Below are positions 58,779-63,994 of a stretch of DNA of 63,994 nucleotides, in pieces. The position numbers were made by a program, and so were the translations under genes. This DNA is from Planctomycetota bacterium. Its GTDB lineage: Bacteria; Planctomycetota; UBA1135. Numbering within the stretch: position 1 is the first letter of the stretch; the number at the start of each line of letters is the position of its first letter. The notes below the pieces were generated by a model that was not told where the DNA came from, made no database searches, and saw only the letters and a list, made by a program, of their open reading frames with translations. The DNA is taken from positions 1 to 63,994 of the forward strand of contig RFGR01000061.1 in assembly GCA_003696625.1 (NCBI GenBank), in the 5' to 3' direction.

Positions 58779-59878
58779 GGTCTCAGATCGGCGGTGCGCC
58801 GGAGGAAGGCGAGGGTCTCGCGGGCGCAGCGCTGCCAGGTGAAGGTAGCGGCGCGGGCGATCGCCGCCGCGGCCCGCTCCCGCCGGAAGTGCGGATCGAC
58901 CAGGTAGCGATCGACGTGGCGGGCGAGGTCGCCCGGGTCGTAGGGATCGACCAGCGGCCAGGCGTCGCCGGTCACCTCCGGCAGGCAGGAGGTGGCGGCG
59001 GCGACCCCGGGGGCGCCGCAGGCCATGGCCTCGAGCAGAGGCAGGCCGAAGCCTTCGTAGTGGGAGGGGAAGAGGACGACCTCGGCCGCCGAGTAGAGGG
59101 CGGGCAGGTCCGTGAAGGCGGCCTGCTCGATCCAGCGCAGCCGATCAGCCAGACCGAGTTCCCGGGCCCGGCGCTCGCGGTCCTCGCGCATGCCCGGCAC
59201 CGCCCCGCCGGCGAAGACCAGCAGCAGCCCGGCCGCGGCGGCGTGGCTGTCCGCGAAACCCTCCAGGCTGAGGCGGGGGTTCTTGTGCGGCGCGAGCTGT
59301 CCGACCTGGAGCAGGAAGGGCCGGTCGAGGCCGTAGCGGGCCAGGACCGGGGCCGCTTCCGCCGCCGACCGCGGCCGGAACAGGTCGTGATCGACCCCGT
59401 GCGGAACGACCGCCACCCGGTCGGCCGGGAAGTCGGGGAAGTGGCGCCGGAGGCTGGCGCGCCCGTGCTCGCTCAGGCAGAGGATGGCGTCGGCCAGGCC
59501 GACCGTCTGGGCGGTGCGGGCCCGGCGGATCCGGACCCAGCGAGGATCCTCGGCCTGAGGCAGGTCGAAGACCCGCAGGTCGTGCAGGGTGAAGCTGCGC
59601 GGCGCCGGGCAGGAGGCCGGCAGCCGGACGCCGAGACCGTGGAACACGTCCACCCCGTGCGGTCGCAGCGGTCCGGCCAGCCAGCGGCGCGGGGCCTCGG
59701 GCAGGAGATCGGCGACCAGGCGACGCCGGAACCAACGGCCGTCACGGATGTGGAGAATCGGTTCCACCCCATCCAAGCGGGCGATCTCCGGGAGCAGCCA
59801 GCGGACGTAGGCGGCGATCCCGCGGCCGCGCCGCTTGACCGCGCTGGTGATGTCGAACCCGATCCTGAGGCGGCTCAC
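58775..59878 (-). CDS. Glycosyltransferase family 4
   Basis: The 367-residue enzyme has the GT-B fold. The N-terminal Rossmann half starts LRIGFDITSAVKRRGRGIAA; the donor half has PFLLQVGQLAPHKNPRLSLE, LYSAAEVVLFPSHYEGFGLP and LLEAMACGAPGVAAATSCLP, the EX7E motif of retaining GT4 enzymes. It likely adds a sugar to LPS core or a surface glycan. It starts at a GTG that overlaps the kinase stop as GTGA. Confidence 0.92.
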   Translation of the reverse strand: MSRLRIGFDITSAVKRRGRGIAAYVRWLLPEIARLDGVEPILHIRDGRWFRRRLVADLLPEAPRRWLAGPLRPHGVDVFHGLGVRLPASCPAPRSFTLHDLRVFDLPQAEDPRWVRIRRARTAQTVGLADAILCLSEHGRASLRRHFPDFPADRVAVVPHGVDHDLFRPRSAAEAAPVLARYGLDRPFLLQVGQLAPHKNPRLSLEGFADSHAAAAGLLLVFAGGAVPGMREDRERRARELGLADRLRWIEQAAFTDLPALYSAAEVVLFPSHYEGFGLPLLEAMACGAPGVAAATSCLPEVTGDAWPLVDPYDPGDLARHVDRYLVDPHFRRERAAAAIARAATFTWQRCARETLAFLRRTADLRP

Positions 59879-61341
59879 GCCCCGGCCTCCCCGGCCAGCA
59901 GCCGCCGGGGCCGCCAGCGATGGTCGCGGGCGGCGGCCTCCTCCAGGAGCGGCCGCACCCAGCGGCGCCACTCCGGGCGCGCGGTCAGCCGCGGATCGTA
60001 GGTCAGCAGGGCCCGGAGCCTCTCCGAGGCGCGGATCTCCGGCGGGAGACCGGCGTGGAGCGCGGCCAGGTCGCGGATGGCGAGCCGCCGGTCCACCGCC
60101 TCGGTCCGGAAGCGGTTGCGGTCGTGGTCGATCAGGACCAGGCGCCGGCCGGGCGGCGCCTGGGGGTCGGCGAGGAGGTTGCTCGGCTTGAGGTCGCGAC
60201 AGGCCACCCCGCACCGGTGCATCCAGGCGAGGTAGCGGGCGGTCTCGGCCAGGAGGTGCCCGCGCTTCGCCGGCTCCAGTTCGAGCAGAGCACGGTCCAG
60301 CGGGGCATGGCCGGGCAGGTCCTCGAGCAGGAGCCAGGAACCTCGGCCGGGCCGCGACCAGGCCGCCAGCGGCCGGGCGGCAGGGATGGAACGCCGCAGC
60401 AGCGACTCGGCGGCGAGTAGGCTCCGCACCGCCTTGGAGAACCCGAGCCGGTCGCGGGGGTCGGGTCGCCCGGTCGGCAGGTAGTGCTTGAGGATCGCCG
60501 TGCCGCGGCCGAGCAACACCCGGCCGACCCGGGACCGGGCGCCCTCCTTCAGCAGCGGCCGCTGCATTCTCTCGTCCGGATCCGGATCGTCGGCGAGGTC
60601 GGCGACCTCGGGCCGGGAGTCACGCAGCAGCCGGGGATGGGCACCCCGAACCAGCCGGCGCGCCCGGCGGTCGAGGTTGGCGTGATGCCGGCGCAGCCGC
60701 CGATACCCGGCCTCCTCGACTTCGTCGCAGAAGCTGGAACAAGCCGTCTCGGTGCCTTCGTAGGCCTCGGCGAAGCGGCACAAGGTCTCGTGGGCGGCCG
60801 GCAGGATCGAACCGACCAGGCGGCCCAGGTCCCGCATCCGGTCCCGGCGGGTCAGGCGCCGACGCCAGCGGGCCTTGGCGAAGTCGGCCAGGACCGGACT
60901 CCCATCCGGGCGTCGGAGGACGTTGTCGAGGTGGAGATCCCGATGGCAGAGGCCGGCCCGATGCATCGCCGCCACGGCGCGGGCGGTGGCCTCGAGCAGG
61001 CCGGGGCGCTCGAGGAACTCGTCGTGGGAGATGCCCGCCTCCGGCCCGAGATCCTCGAACAGGAGCAGGATCTCGTCTTCGTCCGCCCAGAGCGCCCAGG
61101 GGTGCGGGACCGGCACCTCGGCGCGGACCATGGCCTGGCCGACCGAGAACTCGTGCCGGGCCCGCCGGAGGCCGGCCGCCCCCGCAGCCAGGGCCTTGGC
61201 GAAGAGGGAGTCGCCCCAGGGCCCGACGGCCGCGAGCCGGCGGTAGTTGCGGCCGCGCAGGCCCTCGCCCAGCGGTTCGGCCGGGCCGGGCGGCCGGTCC
61301 AGCGCTCGCGGCCAGGCGGGGTCGGTGAGCAGGAAGGGCAC
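59875..61341 (-). CDS. Tandem LPS kinase-like (WaaP/Kdo-kinase type) protein
   Basis: The 488-residue cytosolic protein has two complete kinase-like lobes. The first (about 1-235) has ILLLFEDLGP, GLCHRDLHLDNVLRR and PVLADFAKARWRRRL. The second (about 245-480) has AILKHYLPTGRPDPRDRLGF, SWLLLEDLPGHAPLDRALLE, GVACRDLKPSNLLADP and LVLIDHDRNRFRTEAVDRR. Both catalytic Asp residues are intact. Single-domain relatives phosphorylate Kdo or core heptose of LPS. Two fused copies suggest two phosphorylations in one enzyme or one regulatory half. It starts at GTG with an AT-rich AATTTAG just upstream. Confidence 0.85.
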   Translation of the reverse strand: MPFLLTDPAWPRALDRPPGPAEPLGEGLRGRNYRRLAAVGPWGDSLFAKALAAGAAGLRRARHEFSVGQAMVRAEVPVPHPWALWADEDEILLLFEDLGPEAGISHDEFLERPGLLEATARAVAAMHRAGLCHRDLHLDNVLRRPDGSPVLADFAKARWRRRLTRRDRMRDLGRLVGSILPAAHETLCRFAEAYEGTETACSSFCDEVEEAGYRRLRRHHANLDRRARRLVRGAHPRLLRDSRPEVADLADDPDPDERMQRPLLKEGARSRVGRVLLGRGTAILKHYLPTGRPDPRDRLGFSKAVRSLLAAESLLRRSIPAARPLAAWSRPGRGSWLLLEDLPGHAPLDRALLELEPAKRGHLLAETARYLAWMHRCGVACRDLKPSNLLADPQAPPGRRLVLIDHDRNRFRTEAVDRRLAIRDLAALHAGLPPEIRASERLRALLTYDPRLTARPEWRRWVRPLLEEAAARDHRWRPRRLLAGEAGA

Positions 61342-61348
61342 GCGGAGC

Positions 61349-61354
61349 TAAATT
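61349..61354 (+). promoter_or_regulatory. TAAATT -10-like hexamer, leaderless spacing to the WaaE-like gene
   Basis: The hexamer ends 8 bases before the ATG at 61363. The same AT-rich island (read as AATTTA) lies 7 bases before the divergent kinase GTG, so it may serve both directions. Confidence 0.5.
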
Positions 61355-61362
61355 CTGCCGGC

Positions 61363-62166
61363 ATGGGCGGGGCAGACCAAATCGAGGGCGGGCGCCGGCC
61401 GCCGCTCAGCGTGTTCGTCATCGCCCAGGACGAGGAGGCGCACATCGCCGACTGCCTGGCCAGCGCCTCCTTCGCCGCCGAACTTCTGGTTCTGGACGGC
61501 GGCTCCCGCGACCGCACCCCGGAGCTGGCGGCGGCGGCCGGGGCGCGGGTGGAACGGAGGCCGTTCGACGGCATGAACAGCCAGAAGAACGCCGCCCTGG
61601 CCCTCTGCCGCCAGCCGTGGGTGCTGAATCTCGACGCCGACGAGCGCGTCTCGCCCGAGCTGCGCCGGGAGATCGAGGCACTGTTCGCCGCCGGCGAGCC
61701 GGCCTGCGCCGGCTACACGATGCCGCGGCGGGCCTGGCACCTCGGCCGCTGGATCCGCGGCGGCGGCTGGTACCCGGACCGCAAGCTGCGCCTGTTCCGG
61801 CGCGACGCCGGCCGCTTCGCCGGCTGCGATCCCCACGACAAGGTCGTGGTCGACGGTCCGGTCGGGCGGTTGCACGGCGACCTGCTCCACTACGCCTACC
61901 GGGACCTCGCCCATCACGAAGCGAAGATGGAAACCTACACCACCGCCGCCGCCCGCAGCGCGTTCGCCGCCGGCCGGCGGGCGCCGCTGCTGCGGATGGT
62001 TCTGTCGCCGCCGCTCCGGTTCCTCAAGTCCTACTTCTTGCGGGCCGGGTTCCGGGACGGCCGGGCCGGCCTGATCCTGGCCTGGATGGCCGCCCGCTAC
62101 GAGTGGCACCGCTGGCGGAAGCTGCGCCGACTGCGCCGCGGCGGTCAGCCCTCCGCCGACTGCTAG
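61363..62166 (+). CDS. Family 2 glycosyltransferase, WaaE/KdtX-like
   Basis: The 267-residue enzyme has the GT-A pattern of LPS core glucosyltransferases: PPLSVFVIAQDEEAHIADCL, ELLVLDGGSRDRTPELAAAA, MNSQKNAALALCRQPWVLNL, the LDADERVSPELRREI DXD region, IRGGGWYPDRKLRLFRRDAG and LHGDLLHYAYRDLAHH. WaaE-type enzymes add beta-1,4-glucose to the inner core. It is divergent from the kinase and GT4 genes and probably acts with them. Its TAG stop starts the next hexamer. Confidence 0.92.
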   Translation: MGGADQIEGGRRPPLSVFVIAQDEEAHIADCLASASFAAELLVLDGGSRDRTPELAAAAGARVERRPFDGMNSQKNAALALCRQPWVLNLDADERVSPELRREIEALFAAGEPACAGYTMPRRAWHLGRWIRGGGWYPDRKLRLFRRDAGRFAGCDPHDKVVVDGPVGRLHGDLLHYAYRDLAHHEAKMETYTTAAARSAFAAGRRAPLLRMVLSPPLRFLKSYFLRAGFRDGRAGLILAWMAARYEWHRWRKLRRLRRGGQPSADC

Positions 62167-62169
62167 ACT
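62164..62169 (+). promoter_or_regulatory. TAGACT hexamer fused to a stop codon, leaderless spacing to the sulfatase gene
   Basis: The TAG is the stop of the WaaE-like gene; the hexamer ends 6 bases before the ATG at 62176. Confidence 0.55.
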
Positions 62170-62175
62170 CCGGCC

Positions 62176-63994
62176 ATGACCAGCGGCATCCTGGCCGGCG
62201 CCGGGCTGATCGCCCTCCTCGACCTGGTGGTGCGGATCCCGCTCCAGGTTCCGGGGTTCGCCCGGGAGGCCGCCCTGGTCGCCGCCGTCGGCGCTCTGCT
62301 CGGCGCTCTGCTCGCCCGCCTCGTGGCCTGGGCCCTGCCCCGCGGCCCCCGGCCGGCCGGCACCGGTTTCTGGCTCGGCCTGGCCGTGGCCGGGGTGCCG
62401 CTGTTCGGGTCCTTCCTGCCCCGGCACTCCTTCGGGCTGATCTTGGCGCCGATCGGCCTGCTGGCGGCCCGCCGCCTCGGGGAACGCTGGCAGCCGCCGG
62501 TCGCGCTGCGCCGGCTGCTTGCCGTCGTTCCGCCGGTCGGCGTTCTGATCGCCCTACTCCTGCCCGGGCTGCGGCCGCCGCAGCTTCCGCCGGAGGAGCC
62601 CGGCCCGTTCCCGGCGGGCCCCGACGTGCTTCTGATCTCCTGTGACACGCTGCGCGCCGACGCCCTCGAGGAACTGGCCGGCCGGCTGCCGAACCTGGAA
62701 CGCCTTCGTCGCCGGGCGCTCTGGGCCCCCTACGCCCTGGCCGCGTCCTCCTCGACCCGGCCCAGCCATACGACGATGCTCTCCGGCCTGCCGGTCGTGC
62801 AACACGCCGTGCGCAGCAACCAGTGGCGGATGGGGGAGGGGATCGAACTGATCTCCGAGCGGTTCCGGGCCGCCGGCTGGCGGACTGCGGCGGTGGTCAG
62901 CAACGCGATGATCAGCGCCGGAGCCGGCTTCGACCGCGGCTTCGAGGTCTTCGACGAGACCCCGATCGTCCGCCGCCACTTCCGGAACGAGGAACTGGCC
63001 GCCAGCAGCTTTTCCCTCGACCGCTTCCTCCTCGTCGCCCGCCGGGGCACCTGGGTGGGATGGCTGGGACTGTTCGGCCCAGCGGCGGAGGAGTGGGTCC
63101 TCCACGTCTGGAAGGGACTGCCGGTGAACCGCGGCAACGGTCGGGTCACCGCCGAGCGGGCGGCGGCACTGCTCGATCGGCTGTTGGTCGGCCGCGCTCC
63201 GTACTTCCTGTTCGTCCACCTGATGGACCCGCACACCCCCTACGCGCCGCCGGCGGGCGTGCCCGGCCTCCCCGGCCGGGCCGAGGAGGTCCCGGAGGCG
63301 TTCCGGGTCGGGGACTGGGGGCCCGGCGACTGGACGGTGCTGAACGAAGTGGGGGAGGCCCTGGCCTCGGATGACGAGGCGCGAGTCGCCGAAGCGCGCG
63401 CCTTCCTCGAGCAGGTCCGGCCGCTCTACCACGAGGAGGTCCTCTTCGTCGACCGAATCGTCGGCGAGCTGCTCGATCGAATCGAACGGGGTGGGCGCGA
63501 GACCGTGGTGCTCTTCACCTCCGATCACGGCGAACAGTTCGGCGAGCACGGCCTCGTCCTGCACTCCAACTCGCTCTACGAGGAGCTGCTGCGGGTGCCG
63601 TTCCTCCTCGCCGGCCCTGGAGTCGAACCGGGCCGACTGGAGGAGCCGCCGCAGCACATCGACGTCGCTCCGACCCTCCTGGCCCTGGCCGGGCTCGACC
63701 CGTCCGGTTTGCCCGGGCGGGTGCTGACCGCCGCCGGCGGGGCCGAACCGCGTCCGCACGTCGCCCGGTTCCACGAGTGGCTGGCGGTGCGCAAGGATGG
63801 TTGGAAGCTGATTCTCGAAGAGGACGGCGAGAACGGGTTCCGGCCGGTGGAGCTGTACCGGCTCGAGCGGGATCCGAGCGAGGGCGAGAACCTGCTCGAG
63901 GAGGTCCCGCCGATGCTGCCGGAGCTGGCTCGGCTGGCGGCGGCGGCCGCGGCTGCCGAGCGGGGGGCTCGGGGGGCGGAGTTGGATACGGGGG
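62176..63994 (+). CDS. Membrane-anchored sulfatase/phosphoesterase-family protein (3' end cut by the window)
   Basis: At least 606 residues with no stop before the window ends. Four or five N-terminal membrane spans are followed by a sulfatase-fold domain: DVLLISCDTLRADALEELAG, the nucleophile region SSSTRPSHTTMLSG (Thr type, with PSH), DPHTPYAPPAG, LFTSDHGEQFGEHGLVLHSN, LYEELLRVPFLLAGP and IDVAPTLLALAGLDP. Unlike the member at 34302, its metal ligands and nucleophile are intact. In an LPS cluster, a phosphoethanolamine or glycan-sulfate type reaction is plausible; the substrate is not shown. Confidence 0.88.
   Translation, partial: MTSGILAGAGLIALLDLVVRIPLQVPGFAREAALVAAVGALLGALLARLVAWALPRGPRPAGTGFWLGLAVAGVPLFGSFLPRHSFGLILAPIGLLAARRLGERWQPPVALRRLLAVVPPVGVLIALLLPGLRPPQLPPEEPGPFPAGPDVLLISCDTLRADALEELAGRLPNLERLRRRALWAPYALAASSSTRPSHTTMLSGLPVVQHAVRSNQWRMGEGIELISERFRAAGWRTAAVVSNAMISAGAGFDRGFEVFDETPIVRRHFRNEELAASSFSLDRFLLVARRGTWVGWLGLFGPAAEEWVLHVWKGLPVNRGNGRVTAERAAALLDRLLVGRAPYFLFVHLMDPHTPYAPPAGVPGLPGRAEEVPEAFRVGDWGPGDWTVLNEVGEALASDDEARVAEARAFLEQVRPLYHEEVLFVDRIVGELLDRIERGGRETVVLFTSDHGEQFGEHGLVLHSNSLYEELLRVPFLLAGPGVEPGRLEEPPQHIDVAPTLLALAGLDPSGLPGRVLTAAGGAEPRPHVARFHEWLAVRKDGWKLILEEDGENGFRPVELYRLERDPSEGENLLEEVPPMLPELARLAAAAAAAERGARGAELDTG

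Noticed and set aside
1..63994. Mobile elements, prophage or toxin-antitoxin modules
   Set aside because: No transposase, integrase, phage or small toxin-antitoxin pair could be recognised, and composition looks even across the window.

Overview
The window is very GC-rich DNA (roughly 70% or more by eye), densely packed with genes on both strands. It holds 61 protein-coding genes (two cut by the window ends) and one tRNA. I saw no insertion sequence, phage, CRISPR array, rRNA or integrase. The gene content points to a Gram-negative-type, respiring bacterium, most likely an uncultured Planctomycetota lineage. The pointers are a DUF1080 protein, an FG-GAP repeat protein, sulfatase-like proteins, HEAT and VWA proteins, a complete Na+-pumping NADH:quinone reductase, LPS-core-type glycosyltransferases and kinases, and many lipoproteins. 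The phylum call is inference; no rRNA is present to test it.

Layout. 1-6011: tail of a hydantoinase B gene, then a minus-strand block (hypothetical, NYN-domain protein, DnaQ-WYL fusion, queuosine-precursor transporter, secreted peptidase-like protein with a broken HExxH motif, HEAT protein, parvulin lipoprotein), the last four chained by 4-base ATGA/GTGA overlaps. 6077-15713: a second parvulin, an MsbA-like ABC exporter, ispF-ispD, ruvC, an HhH protein, nadC, an anti-sigma-like ATPase, VanZ and a purB of the kind found in animals. 15826-19763: a striking secreted Cys-rich acidic protein, then a TIM-barrel-like protein and a DHH phosphoesterase. 19760-22033: tRNA-Gly(GCC) with a consensus promoter and perfect terminator, a 7Fe ferredoxin, plsY and gpsA. 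22040-29469: a paired M16 peptidase operon, M3 oligopeptidase, a phosphatase and an anchored protein. 29482-33901: glyS, a PTS Enzyme I, a protein made of four Myb/SANT-like repeats, DUF971. 33898-42836: membrane and secreted proteins including a degenerate sulfatase, HEAT-VWA, FG-GAP, an MDR oxidoreductase, DUF1080 and two tandem chalcone-isomerase-like paralogues. 42849-49966: the Na+-NQR module (nqrABCDEF-apbE on the minus strand, nqrM convergent with it). 50202-57935: DegP-like protease, EboB-like TatD protein, Lon-type protease, a GT-C/TPR membrane protein, Fe/Mn SOD. 57963-63994: envelope cluster with an outer-membrane-like protein, GT4, a double LPS-kinase-like protein, a WaaE-like GT2 and a membrane-anchored sulfatase cut by the window end.

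How the genes fit together. The nqr genes, the flavin-attaching ApbE and the iron-delivery factor NqrM form one complete, self-maturing respiratory sodium pump. The last cluster looks like LPS core or surface-glycan assembly and decoration. PlsY and GpsA supply and use glycerol-3-phosphate for phospholipid synthesis. IspD and IspF are two steps of the MEP isoprenoid pathway. The parvulins, DegP-like protease, M16 pair and Lon-type protease look like envelope and protein quality control.

Most unusual signal. Fourteen start codons lie only 6-9 bases downstream of a TANNNT -10 hexamer, the geometry expected for leaderless mRNAs. At six same-strand gene junctions the -10 hexamer (TAGAAT or TAGACT) begins with the TAG stop codon of the upstream gene; five of these six give the leaderless spacing. 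This is the observation I would check first, followed by the Cys-rich secreted protein (15826-17694) and the four-repeat Myb-like protein (32812-33567).
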